From positions 248,001-312,000 of the forward strand of contig LODT01000051.1 of assembly GCA_001606155.1 (NCBI GenBank): a stretch of DNA of 64,000 nucleotides, given 5' to 3'. The translations under genes and the position numbers were made by a program. A model generated the notes under the pieces. The model was given only the letters and a program-made list of their open reading frames with translations, did not search any database and had not been told where the DNA came from. This DNA comes from Tieghemostelium lacteum (lineage: Eukaryota; Evosea; Eumycetozoa; Dictyosteliales; Raperosteliaceae). Below, one piece after another: positions 11,801-22,722 of the stretch. Position 1 is the stretch's first letter; each line of letters opens with the position of its first letter.

Positions 11801-13986
11801 AGAGAAGAAATAGGAATCTATTTCAGTACCATCAATATTGGTGTTTTTTATCAACAAATATTTAGTTTTATCAATAGTTGATTCTTTAACACCAATGGAT
11901 ATATACAACTGGTTTTCATGTTCGATGGTGATAGTTGAGACTTTACTATAGTTTACAATAGTACAGTTAGATTGAAATGATGATTCGGTTATGTTTGGGA
12001 ACCATTTACGAATATAATTGTGAACTATAATTGTGAAATTTTGTTGTTGGAGATATGCTAACATTGCGAATTCAAAGTATTGTTGTGATTTGATGGTGTT
12101 GATTCTGGTTTGGTTAGAACTATTATTATTGTTTTGGATGGGGAGAAATGGTGAGGTGGAGAGTTTAGGAATTATGATATTACAAATGGAATCACAAATA
12201 AATTGAGGTGAGTGGGTATTATAGTCAATGTTCTTTAAGTTGAATAATGTCTCAAAGAATTGATCGGAAAAGAGAGTAATCAAAAATGACCATCTATTTT
12301 TGTTTTCTTCATATCCTGAGATTGTGATTTTGTTCCCAGATTTAGCGAAAAGGTAATCTTGAAAGTCATCGAGTGTCGACATTGAAATTAGTGGTATTTT
12401 TACACTGAAATTCTTGTCGAGAATAATATCTCGATAGAATGTCATGATTCTGATAGAGAATAACTGAGCAGTCTCTGAGAATATTTGTTGAGTTCTGAAT
12501 TGTAACATTACATTCTGAGCTTTCTTTGAACGTAGTTTTTTATCAATTGTTGATATAATACCACCGATGATGGATCCTAAACCACCTGGGAATAGATCAA
12601 CAATTACAGCTGCAACTTTAGAAGCAATCAACCCACCAGTTGAGTTTTGTATTTCTACACCACCTTCATTGTAAGTTGACAATTGTTCATTCAATCTATA
12701 AAGACTCTGAAGTGAATTCAAAAGACATTGGTGAAAATTTACCAATAATGATCTGGTAGATTCCTGTTTGTTTGAGAGTAAGGTGATTGAACTCTCAATA
12801 TACTGTTCAGTTTGGATTTTCTTTTGTTGATCACTGACAATTTCAGGATAGTCTTTCAACAATTCAATGTATTCAGATTTCATATTTAGTTTATCCAACA
12901 TTTCAATTTTAGAAGAATCACAATCCAAAATATCTCTAACAAAATCAATTGGTAACTCATTGGTGATTGACCAATCTAAAAATACTATGATTTTGAAAAT
13001 TTGAATATTTTTCATTGATGTTAATAATATCACCTCTTTTCATTTGAAATTTAATTAAATCACTGTATGAAATCTATGAATTTAAATTTTTGTGTATTAA
13101 TAAAATATGAATATTTATATGTTCATATAAAATTAATTAATTAACTTACAGTGTCATCTTTAGAGAGTTCTTTAAGATTCTTTGAAATTATGTTTATAAG
13201 TATAGAAAGGGTGTCTTTTCTAGGATTGTGAATTTCTAACTTGTTATAGATATTATCCAATAAATTAATATTAACTTTAATATTACAATTCTGAAGTATA
13301 GTTCTAAATGACTCAATAGACATTGGTGGCTATTAAATTTACTCAGATATTAGTATTTTATCTAGAATGTGTAGAATTTATAAAATACATACAATAACAT
13401 TGCTAAACTTTATATTAATATCATTGTTTTCAATGTTTATAAAATTGAGATCTTTAAGGTACTTTATGAGCAAAGTTTCATTTTTGATTTTATCTTGTTG
13501 AGATAAAAGAGATGGTGAAATTTCAAAAAGATAATAACATGCATTCTCACTCTGAATATCTCTAATTTGATTAGATGACAATGATTTGAGTTCATTTATA
13601 AGATTCTGATCATTCTGATTACTGATACCAAATCGATTCCAAACTGAAGATCTTTCATTGTTGTTATCAGGTGATAAAGAAAATGTATTTACCAATAACT
13701 TTCCATTAATTCTACAATCTCTAAAGGAAGTAACCATCGACTCAGATGCTTTCTTTGTTGACAACCAATGTGTTACTTCACTATATGACCAATCAATAAG
13801 CGATTTATTTATCATAGTTTGATATTCTTGTTGTTGTTGTTCTATTAGTTGGTATTTTAAATTTTTACATCTTAGGACCCACAAATGAGATAAATAAAAT
13901 AAAAATTTTAGATTCTCTTCTTTTAGTGTTAATTTTTCAGTGCTATTAGATGGAACAAATACCAATGAGATATTTGATTCCACCAT
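5846..13986 (-). CDS. Giant multidomain protein: SAM-like, lipase-like, ankyrin, RhoGEF DH-PH, helical repeats, kinase-like, ankyrin
   Basis: Three exons: 13986-13393, 13329-13150 and 13033-5846. All joins are phase 0 and the product is about 2,653 residues. The ATG at 13986 is the first in frame. From the N-terminus I see a SAM-like domain (about 64-137). Next is a class-3-lipase-like region with nucleophile motif GYSTGG (Ser near 701), then ankyrin-like repeats (about 915-1010). A RhoGEF DH domain follows (about 1177-1352), directly followed by a PH domain (about 1372-1482) and TPR-like helices. A kinase-like region (about 1780-2015) has DAKPDNF as possible catalytic loop (Asp near 1911) and GIDNDISF as possible metal-binding segment. 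More ankyrin-like repeats run to the C-terminus. DH-PH suggests activation of Rho/Rac GTPases. Lipase and kinase activity are inferred from motifs only, and the lipase Asp/His were not located. Confidence 0.8.
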
Positions 13987-14483
13987 TTTTAAAGAATAAT
14001 CAAAATAGAATATATTCAAAAAAAATTTCAATTTTTCGCTTGAACTCAATATAGCGATAATTTTGTTTTGTGTTTGAATTTGATATTTTGTTGTAAAAAA
14101 ACAATTTTGATAAAAAAAAAAATAGATATTTTTAAATTGTAATTCTCTAAGCTATATAGTACAGTAAAATTATTTTTTCTTTAAATTTATATTAGGATAA
14201 AAAATGTTGAAATTCGATTTTAATATTTAATAGATAATAACAATTAAAAAGAGGAAACCAAATTTCAAGTATAAGAGCCCCTCAACAACAATATCAAATC
14301 GAGGATTACTCATCAAATACTGTTAGGATACGAATAATCGTATAGCCCTATATAATATTACGTAAAGATTCCTATTTTTGATTTTTTGTGATATGATTTT
14401 TCATTGTTTATTTTTTTATGGTAGCTTAGATTTCTAAACATGTTTTTTTATTTGTAAAAATAGTGCCTCACACTCTATGAATT
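13987..14483. other. Divergent intergenic spacer upstream of the giant gene
   Basis: AT-rich spacer between the giant gene and a small membrane-protein gene, presumably holding both promoters. It contains the right copy of the 34-bp repeat (14110-14143). A short GC-richer patch lies at about 14265-14350 with small inverted repeats. No RNA gene recognised. Confidence 0.5.
14110..14143 (+). repeat. Right copy of the 34-bp direct repeat flanking the giant gene
   Basis: Matches 5718-5751 at 33 of 34 positions in direct orientation, 8.4 kb apart, with the whole giant gene between them. Confidence 0.7.
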
Positions 14484-14852
14484 ATGAATAAACCACAAAA
14501 TCTAAATAAATTAAAAAAGAATAGATCTACTGGTTTAGTAATATTTGGATTGATTGCAGTTGCATTTTCATTTCCAATCTATTATGTATTGAAAATGCAG
14601 GATAAAAAACCACTTGAAGGTAATTTACCTAAAGGTTCTGGTATTAGAGGAAGTTTTTTAAATTCGGGTTCAAGAGTATGTCGAATAGATCTATTATTTA
14701 CTTTAGAGATAGAGATTTTAATTATAATTATACAAACATAGGACATGGGAAGAGATGATAAAGTTTATAAGAATTCAATGAAAGAAAAGGGTGTAACACC
14801 AAGTCAACAAAAACAACAACATCAACAAAATCAACCACCACTTCAACAATAA
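14484..14852 (+). CDS. Small single-span membrane protein (100 residues)
   Basis: Two exons, 14484-14675 and 14742-14852, with a 66-nt GTATGT...ATAG intron in phase 0, give 100 residues. A basic N-terminus (residues 1-15) is followed by one hydrophobic span (about 17-37). Then comes a soluble segment with RGSFLNSGSRDMGRD, whose middle is completed exactly across the splice junction, and a Q-rich tail. The basic N-terminus plus single span and small size resemble mitochondrial inner-membrane proteins. An RG-x-x-x-NSGS(R/K)D-x-G motif seems familiar from small plant and fungal mitochondrial proteins, but I cannot name the family. Function is unknown. Confidence 0.75.
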
Positions 14853-14906
14853 TTACACTACTACCACACCTTATTTCACAATTCAAATAATATATATTAT
14901 ACTTTT

Positions 14907-16374
14907 TTATTTATTTAAAAGCACTTTAATTAATCTATCAGCAAGAGTTAAATCAATTTTAGAGAGATCATAATCAGTATTGTTTTCAACAAGTTTAGAG
15001 AGTATATTTCTATTGATTCTACCAGTATTTTGAGCTTCAGAATAAGGAGTGGTAGAGAAAGAAATCAATTCATAACGACTAATATATCTACCAGGGAATT
15101 TAGTCTCTAGTAGATGTTCGACTTTTTTCTGGAATACAAATAAAGGATCTGCAACAAGATCTCTCATTTCAAAAAAGTTTTCAACAGCCATCTCTGCAAT
15201 GGCATCTGAGTTTGCTTTTCTTGCGTTCTGATAGGATTTATAAGCATTTTCTAATTTCTCAGCAGAGAATGATTCCAATGAGGCATCTGGGAATGTATTT
15301 ATCATGGTATTATAAAATTCCAAACAATCCTCAAAAGCAGCATTCATACCTTGTCCATAGAATGGTACAATGGCATGTGCAGCATCACCAACTAGTACTG
15401 AGGTATCTTTATAATACCATGGTTCAGTTTTAATTGTAACTAATGATGATGTAGGATTTTGGAAATAGTCTTCTAGGAGAGTTGGCATCATACCATAGGC
15501 ATCTGGGAATACTCTCTTAAAGAATTCCTCTACTTGATCCTTTGAATTCAATTTTGAAAAACAATCGCCACCTTCCTCAATACTATCGAATGGGAAGAAT
15601 AAGGTACATGTAAAACTGCCATCGATATTAGGTAATGCAATCATCATATAACTATTTCTTGGCCAAATATGTAATGAATTCTTATCCAATTTAAATGATC
15701 CATCTTCATTAGCTGGTATTGAAAGTTCCTTATATCCATGCTTTAAATAAGACTGTGAATATTCCTGTCTATCAAATTTAACCATATTAGATCTAACCTG
15801 TGAAAATGCACCATCACTATATACCCAAATATATTAATATACTTAATTACCATCATTTCAAGTAATCTACATACCATCCAATTAAAGTGTTAAAAGAATA
15901 TTTTGAAGTATTGTTTAATTTAGTATCAGTTGAGGTAAAAGTTTTTGAACGTAAATTCAATTCACTGATATTTGAGTTGTAATGAAATTTAACATTACCA
16001 AGTTCATCTGCATGCCCTTTAAGTTTATCATTTAAAAGTTGTCTAGATACAGAATAGAGACAACGATTGGCATCTGATGAATAGGGTTGGAATGTTTGCT
16101 TTCCATCAACACTGTGAATCATTCTACCATTCATTGGTATGGCAATATCCTGAATCTCATGGATAATTCCAGTTTTTTCCAATGTCTTAATACCTCTTTC
16201 AGAAAGTGCTAAATTAATTGATCTAGCTCTCTGTTGTGGATCATTCTCTCTTGGTCTCTTTTCAAAAACATGAATGTTCTTGTACCCGTATTTACCTAAG
16301 AGGAGAGCTAATGCTGATCCTGAGAGACCTCCACCTACAATTGAAATAGAAATTGGGGTTACTAAAGCTGACAT
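14907..16374 (-). CDS. kmo: Kynurenine 3-monooxygenase
   Basis: FAD enzyme that hydroxylates L-kynurenine to 3-hydroxykynurenine with NADPH and O2, in tryptophan breakdown and de novo NAD synthesis. Two exons, 16374-15875 and 15816-14907, joined over a 58-nt intron, restore the conserved IGCDGAFSQVR block and give 469 residues, the usual length. Visible motifs: N-terminal Rossmann VGGGLSGSALALLL (FAD), RARSINLALSERG (substrate-side motif characteristic of the enzyme), and GDAAHAIVPFYGQGMNAAFEDC (FAD ribityl binding). The C-terminal membrane anchor of animal KMO is not obvious; the tail is a short amphipathic helix. It is tail-to-tail with the small membrane protein gene, only 54 bp apart. Confidence 0.95.
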
Positions 16375-16474
16375 GATATATAATTTGATTTTTATTAATC
16401 AATTTATAAAATAAAATTTTATTTAGCGTTATCACCCAAAAAATTATTTTACAAAATACGTAACATAACTATAC

Positions 16475-17874
16475 ATGTTTAGATCAGTTTTAATAAAACC
16501 TTTCAAATATTTAAATTCTAAAAATCAAATTTATATATCATGTCTAAATAAATACAATATTACACAAAAGATATCTTTTAGAGATTATACAACAAGTAAC
16601 GGTAATACATTAATTAAAGCATAATTCAATAGATATTAAAAGAAATACTAACAGCTTACTAAGATTCTAGGAATGATATAATATTTCAAGAATCAACAAT
16701 TCCAAAAAATATAATTTTCAAATTAGAGTTAATGGTTAAAAAGCATAATGAATTACGATCTTATTTAGAAAATAATGTGAGTACCTCTTGTATTGTTAAG
16801 AGATCTGTAGAAATGTAAAGAACTAGATATCTAATATTAGTCCTTGACCTGTTATGTGCTGTTTAGCAAACATTACCACAATCAGAAATTAAAAAAATTA
16901 CAAAGGATTTATCAGAGATTACTGAACCTGTACAATATTTTACTATTGTAAAGAGTAAACTGACGGAACTCTCTGAACTACAGCAATTAATGGAAACTGA
17001 GAATGATCAGGATTCAAGAGAGATGATAAAACAGGATTTCAATGAGATTTCAGAGAATTTAAAACAATATGAAAAATCTCTGTTATATAGTTTATTGCCA
17101 TCGAATAAGGATGATAATGGTAATGCAATTGTTGAGATTAGAGCGGGTACAGGTGGTTCAGAAGCACAATTGTTTGCATTAGACATGTTGAAAATGTACC
17201 AAAACTATGCGGATTATAAAGGATGGACATTTGATCCTATGGATATAAGTTATACAGATGTAGGGGGTTGCAGAGATGCTACACTTTCAATCTCAGGTAG
17301 AGGTGTTTTTGGGTATCTTAAACATGAAAGTGGTGTACACAGAGTACAGAGAATACCAGATACAGAGACACAAGGTAGAATACATACCAGTACCATTACA
17401 GTCGCAATTTTACCTGAACCCAAAGAGGTAGATCTACAAATTCACGATAGAGATTTAAAAATTGATGTATATAGATCATCAGGTAACGGTGGTCAATCAG
17501 TTAACACCACTGATAGTGCTGTTAGAATAACGCATTTACCTACTGGAACTGTAGTTTGTATGCAAGATGAGAGATCTCAATTACAAAACAGATCAAAAGC
17601 TATGAAAGTTCTCAGAGCAAGATTATACGAACAAGAACGTCAGAGATTGGAATCGGAGAGAACGGACGCAAGAAACTCTCAAATTGGTACTGCTTCAAGA
17701 TCAGAGAGAATTAGAACCTATAATTACCCACAGGATAGAATTACAGATCATCGTGTGAATATCACCTCTAAAAATCTAACTGGTGTGATGTCAGGAGAAT
17801 GTCTAGATTCTTTCCTCGAGGAAATTCTAGTACAATTCCAAACCAAGGATTTAGAGAATTTAATAAATCAATAA
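16475..17874 (+). CDS. mtrf1: Mitochondrial peptide chain release factor 1 (class I, GGQ)
   Basis: Terminates mitochondrial translation by stop-codon recognition and peptidyl-tRNA hydrolysis. Three exons: 16475-16601, 16664-16776 and 16867-17874, total about 415 residues. The first exon encodes a basic, Ser/Asn-rich leader fitting a mitochondrial targeting peptide. The catalytic GGQ is at about residues 288-290 in SSGNGGQSVNTTDSAVRITH, followed by the RSxRIRTYNYPQDRITDHR block typical of RF1. Upstream are IEIRAGTGGSEAQLFALDM and GRGVFGYLKHESGVHRVQRIP, also RF1-type. Intron 1 has a TACTAAC branch-like site at 16646-16652. The first splice junction depends on choosing the acceptor at 16662-16663; the alternative seven bases on breaks the frame. 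Confidence 0.92.
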
Positions 17875-18306
17875 ACACCTTTTAAAAGGTGTAATAGCAA
17901 GTCAAAATAATATATGAGGAAACTGGTCTCTTTTTCAAATTTCTAAATACAAGTATTAATAGTCTGAAATAGAACGTCAAAAAGAACTGGAACACAAATA
18001 TTAAGATGCATAAGAGGAGGAAGAAGATAATGATGAATAAAAATTTAAAATATAACTATGAGTTTACCAAACAAAGTTGCTTAGAACTTGAAGAAGAAAA
18101 AGAGGTATAATATTGATAGGATTGGTCATTAATAATTACTATGTAGAAAGTATATTTTATCTAAATTATGTTATCATAGTGGAAGCAGTTCCATTGAAGG
18201 TGAATAAAATTACTTCTTTACAAATACTATTCACTACGAGTTTGACAACCTGGTAAAATGGTGAGGAACTCTAAACAATGATGATAGTTTTAATTTTATA
18301 TATTTT
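17875..18306. other. Intergenic stretch with an 18-bp perfect palindrome and possible gene relic
   Basis: An 18-bp perfect palindrome (ACACCTTTTAAAAGGTGT, 17875-17892) overlaps the last base of the release-factor stop codon and could fold as an RNA hairpin. Beyond it, 17960-18110 reads like a decayed acidic coiled-coil tail (EIERQKELEHKY, then two stops, EEEEDNDE). This may be a relic, but no parent was identified. Confidence 0.4.
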
Positions 18307-19737
18307 TTATCTCCATTTAAATATAATTTCTTTTTCATCTTGTAATTCTTGATGATTTTCATAAAATTCAGTATCTCTTGGATCCTCTTCATCATCATCG
18401 TTATCATCATCATCATCATCGTTACAATGGTTATTATTATTATAATTTGAGTGATTATGGGTTTGATCAGTTTGGGGTTTATCAGTGTTTTCTTGTATAT
18501 CCATATGTTTTATAGATGATTGATTATTTAATAAATATTTACAAATGTCAGCTATATCGTAGAAACCCATTTTAACACTGTTAAGATTGAATTGCTTGAG
18601 AGTTTGAATGGAACCTGTTGATATCCATTGACATATGGTATCTTTACCTTCACTACCCAGTACATTAAAACTGATGTCTAAGGTCTCAATAGTTGGTTTA
18701 TAACTATTTTCATTATTGGATTGAATAAGTATATTAGATAACATATTCAATGATTTCACAGTAATTCTATTATGTGCTAGATCAAGTACTTGTAATTTAG
18801 GTAATAGTCCATTACAAATATTATTACAAAGTGATATTATGCCATCATCACCAATTAAACAACCTCTAAGATGAAGTTTCTGTACATTACTTTGTTTGGT
18901 AGGAGACTGAGTCCAATTACTAACTAGATAGTGTCCAACCATTGGGTTACTTGAAATGGATAGTTGTGATCCACTCCATGATACCAAAGCATCTCCAATT
19001 GCCATAGCACCTTTACTCGAAATTCCACAATCATTAATATCTAATTCTTCGGTGTTTTCGTTCAATTTCATAAACCTAGCCAACCTCACAGCACCCATAT
19101 CACCAAGATAATTTTCAGATAATTGTAATTTTTTAAGAGATTTACATTGAATTAAACTATCAATAAATATATCTGAAAGTGATAAATCTTGTGACTTATC
19201 GTGAAATTTGTTATTTGACAAAACCAATGTACTAACATTACATTTTGGATTGGACAAAAATGTTCCTAGAAGTTCCAAAGATTCAATATCTATATCATTA
19301 TCACTGAGATCCAATTGAGTCAATGTGGAATTTCCTATCAATAGTGGTGTTATAATTTTCATTGATTCTAAATTCAAAGATTTCTTTGAAAGTGATAATG
19401 AGGTTATAGAGTTTGATCTCTCAAGAATCTCCTTGAATAATGCTTGAAATTGTTTTAGATCAGTACCTATAGTATCATGGCCTATTGATACTGTGGTTAT
19501 ATTTTTATGATTTCCGATAGCAGATCCAATCAGTGCAGCACCATCTACACCAAAATTGTGACCTGACAAATTTAATTCTAAAAGTGATTCATTGGTTGAT
19601 AATGCTTCTGCTAATCTATGTACATTTGAACTATCAATTTTTACAAATGCTGGAATCATAAATAATGATTTAACTTTATTTCCAGCTAAATGATTAACAG
19701 TAATTGTAATCTGATCTTCTTTTACACCCCATGCCAT
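18307..19737 (-). CDS. Leucine-rich repeat protein, ribonuclease-inhibitor type
   Basis: Single-exon gene for 476 residues. From about residue 30 to 420 it is built of roughly 28-residue LRRs of the RNI/NLRC3 type: LLELNLSGHNFGVDGAALIG, LTQLDLSDNDIDIESLELLG, LQVLDLAHNRITVKSLNMLS and similar. This predicts a solenoid used for protein binding. There is no signal peptide, membrane span, NACHT or F-box. The C-terminal 50 residues are disordered, with Asn/His and a poly-Asp/Glu stretch. Such proteins in amoebae are often linked to cytoskeleton or Ran/GTPase regulation, but nothing here decides the role. It is divergent from the Utp23 gene with about 80 bp between start codons. Confidence 0.8.
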   Translation of the reverse strand: MAWGVKEDQITITVNHLAGNKVKSLFMIPAFVKIDSSNVHRLAEALSTNESLLELNLSGHNFGVDGAALIGSAIGNHKNITTVSIGHDTIGTDLKQFQALFKEILERSNSITSLSLSKKSLNLESMKIITPLLIGNSTLTQLDLSDNDIDIESLELLGTFLSNPKCNVSTLVLSNNKFHDKSQDLSLSDIFIDSLIQCKSLKKLQLSENYLGDMGAVRLARFMKLNENTEELDINDCGISSKGAMAIGDALVSWSGSQLSISSNPMVGHYLVSNWTQSPTKQSNVQKLHLRGCLIGDDGIISLCNNICNGLLPKLQVLDLAHNRITVKSLNMLSNILIQSNNENSYKPTIETLDISFNVLGSEGKDTICQWISTGSIQTLKQFNLNSVKMGFYDIADICKYLLNNQSSIKHMDIQENTDKPQTDQTHNHSNYNNNNHCNDDDDDDNDDDEEDPRDTEFYENHQELQDEKEIIFKWR

Positions 19738-19818
19738 CTTTTTGAAATTAATTACAAAATTTTCTGAAAAACGAAAATATAGAAAAACGAGTCATTTTGT
19801 GCGACAAGTTAATTAAAA

Positions 19819-21067
19819 ATGAAAATAAAAAGAGGAAAAGCCTACAAGAAGATATTACAATTTTATAAGACCAATTATGGCTTCAGTGAACCTTATAATG
19901 TAGTTTGTAAGTACATAATGTAAAAACCACTTTAAGGCAGTAACTAACATTGGAATCACAGTTGATGGTGAATTTATAGAGAAGTGTTTGAATTTGAAAT
20001 TATACTTTAAAGAATTGATACCAAAAGTATTAGATTCAAAATGTACATTTTATTTCACCCCATGTGCCATTGCTGAATTAAAAAGAAAAGGTGATGAAGC
20101 AAAAGAGGAATATAATGCAGCAAAAAGATTGGAATTTGTAAATTGTAAACATCAATTTGGAAAAGATGATGATAAATTAACTGCTAGATGTTTCTTGGAT
20201 TTAGCAAAAAGTAAGATTCTTTAAAGTCCTTTTATCACTTTTATCAACTTTACTAACTACATTTTTGTGAAATCACATTTAGAAAATGGAGTAAATAGAT
20301 ATTTCTTTGCAGTTCAAAATAATGATATAAGATATGATTTAAGAAAGGTACCTGGTGTACCACTACTTTTTATATTATCTAATATGGTTATTCTAGAGAA
20401 ACCATCAACTAATTCATTCACTGAGATGATAAGTACAAGAAAAGTACTTACACAGGTATCCAATGCTGAGAAAGAGGCTTTATTGAAACTCAAGTATGGT
20501 GATAAATATGATCAATTTGTTAAAGAGAGAGAAGAAAATAAAAAGAAACAACAAGAAAAAGAACTAGTTAAAAAACAAAAGCAAGATGAACTTAAAAAGG
20601 AAATTAATGATAAAAAGCAACAAGAACTAAAACAAAGACAACAAAAACAACAAGATAGAAAAGCAACTACAACAACCACTACAACCACCACCTCATCTAC
20701 AACACCAACAAAAGATTTAAAAAAAGACATTAAAGATAAACAGAAAAATGAAAAAATCAATCAGAATAAACCTAAAACAACAACAACTACAACTACAACA
20801 AAATCTAGTACAGAAACACCAGCACCAAAGATATATAAGAAAGGTATATCATTAACGAAAGATGATGATCATGTAACTTTTAGTAGTAGTGAAGATGAAT
20901 CTGAGGATTATATTGTTAGTACAAATAATAGCGATAGCGAAAATAGTAAAAATCAATTTAATAATAGTAAAAAGAGAAAAGAAATGGACTCTGATAATGA
21001 GGATGAAGAAGAAGAAGATGAAGATGATAATGATAATAGTGCTACTAAAAAATTCAAATCTAAATAA
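19819..21067 (+). CDS. utp23: Utp23, rRNA-processing PIN-like protein of the small-subunit processome
   Basis: Utp23 is needed for early pre-rRNA cleavages and for release of a box H/ACA snoRNA (snR30/U17). Three exons: 19819-19906, 19962-20210 and 20283-21067, about 373 residues. The joined start reads MKIKRGKAYKKILQFYKTNY then GFSEPYNVVFDGEFIEKCL, matching the Utp23 N-terminus and the first conserved Asp of the PIN fold. CAIAEL and a CKHQF zinc-type motif follow. The block NRYFFAVQNNDIRYDLRKVPGVPL (about residues 117-140) is diagnostic. The C-terminal half is a Lys/Gln/Glu coiled region, Thr-rich tracts and a poly-acidic nuclear-type tail, longer than in yeast or human. Both introns carry CTAAC-type branch sites. 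Confidence 0.92.
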
Positions 21068-21263
21068 ATAATTTATTAATAATTTTTAAATACAATTTGA
21101 AATTTAAAGTTTGTTTGTGGGTGTGTTGGTATTGTAATTTTATTTTAATCATGTTGTTTGTTGTTGAAAAAATATTGGTAAATAGGTGATGAATAATTGT
21201 ATGGAGGGAAGGGAGAGGAGGTGGTAATGGGATAGTAGTAGTATTTGAAGTATATATTTAAAA

Positions 21264-22356
21264 TTACATAAAATAATCTGGTAAACCTTTTGTAATGTCT
21301 TGTGAAGGTTTGAAAATGGATTCTGGTGCTGAACTATAGGTATTAAAGAATCTTTCAGATGGACTATTAACCTCCATTATAGATGCTAAATTACCACATC
21401 TATAAGAATAGTTTGGTGCTGACCAAATAGTAGAGAGTTTGTTATCAAAAAGTACTTGATATCCATCCATACACAACTGATGTGCTCTCAGTATATGTTG
21501 CATCTTATTGTTGTGAAGGAATTTCTGTACAATATCAGCACCAAATGTGAAACCAGCACCTCTTGTAGACTCATTGAACCCATCCTTATCGGGATCAGGA
21601 TCAGCCCACATTAAATCAGTAAGTGGACCTTCATGAGGTACCTCTTGGAATCTGTCAAGTACTCTAATTTGATCTATAGACAATGCACTTGGACTCAATC
21701 CACCATGCACACAAAACAATGCATCATCAATGATTGCACTTACTGACAGATAATCAAACATATCTGTAAAGTATCTCCAAACATTTGGATTACCATATTT
21801 TCTCATACATTCTCCGTAGAATCCATAAATTTGTGTAATCTGTCTTGACTCGTGATTTCCTCTTAACAATGTAATACGTGATGGATATCTACATTAACCA
21901 AATTATCACATATAAAAAATTAGATATTTCAATGTTTTTTTCATCAAGTTGTGTGTGGTGAATGGGGGTTTGAAAATAAGAAAGTTACCTTAATTTTAAA
22001 CATGTCAATAAAGAAATTGTTTCTACACTGTGATAACCTCTATCTACATAATCTCCTAAAAATAAATAATTTGTATCTGGACATTTGCCTCCGATTTTGA
22101 ATATTTCTAATACATCATAGAATTGACTATAGTTCAGATTTTTATAGGGTTAGTTTAAACTAAAATTTGTAATTCAGTGATGTTATATTTACCCGTGTAC
22201 ATCACCAACAACTGTTACAGGTGATTTGATTTCTTGAACATTTGATTCACTGATCAAAAGTTCTTTCATTCTATCTGTAATCTCTTTCACTGTACTTTCT
22301 GGCAGAATTTCACATTTCTGTAGTTTCTCAATGCAATGATCTAAATTGAGTGACAT
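21264..22356 (-). CDS. PP2A-like serine/threonine phosphatase catalytic subunit (divergent PP2A/PP4/PP6 group)
   Basis: Three exons, 22356-22193, 22126-21989 and 21888-21264, give 308 residues, the canonical catalytic-subunit length. Metal- and phosphate-binding motifs are all present: GDVHG, GDYVDRG, RGNHE, HGGLSP and [11 protein letters not shown]. The N-terminus ([16 protein letters not shown]) is PP4-like, the middle ([25 protein letters not shown]) more PP2A-like, so assignment within the group is uncertain. Oddities: [11 protein letters not shown] has Ser where the family has Cys, and the tail is PDYFM where PP2A, PP4 and PP6 normally end DYFL or YFL. The terminal Leu is the carboxyl-methylation site, so regulation may differ. 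Convergent with Utp23, with a G-rich spacer between. Confidence 0.9.
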
Positions 22357-22722
22357 TTTGTTTTATCTCTGTAGACTACTGTGAATATTAATAAAAATAC
22401 AAAAAAAGGTACTGATGATAGGTGGGGTATAAATTGGTATCAAATCACAAAAACAACACGGGATAAAAAACAAATTAAAAAAAAAAAATTAAAAAAATCT
22501 AGGGTACTTTTTTTGCTTAACTTTCTTAACTTGATTAATTCAAATAAATTACACATTTTAAAAGACATAATTTATAAATTTAAAAATTTTTATTTATTTA
22601 ATTTGTATTATTTATAAATCTACAATTAATAAAAGATTGATATTTTTAAAAAATTTTTTTATATTTTTTTTATTGTTATGATTTTTGGACTTTAACACAA
22701 TTTATGCATTTTTCTAGTTTGA
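22357..22722. other. Divergent intergenic spacer between phosphatase and AtuA-family genes
   Basis: 366 bp, very AT-rich with A- and T-runs. A 78-codon frame on the plus strand here is low-complexity Lys/Asn/Phe and not credible as a gene. Likely holds both promoters. Confidence 0.5.

Noticed and set aside
20267-20282. Start of the third Utp23 exon at 20267
   Set aside because: Those bases belong to the intron (TTTAG acceptor at 20281-20282); the exon starts at 20283 to keep phase with exon 2.
20512-20760. Cys/Ser/Val-rich minus-strand frame
   Set aside because: Antisense of the Utp23 low-complexity tail.
22381-22617. 78-codon frame upstream of the AtuA-family gene
   Set aside because: Lys/Asn/Phe low complexity from AT-rich spacer, no start context or similarity.
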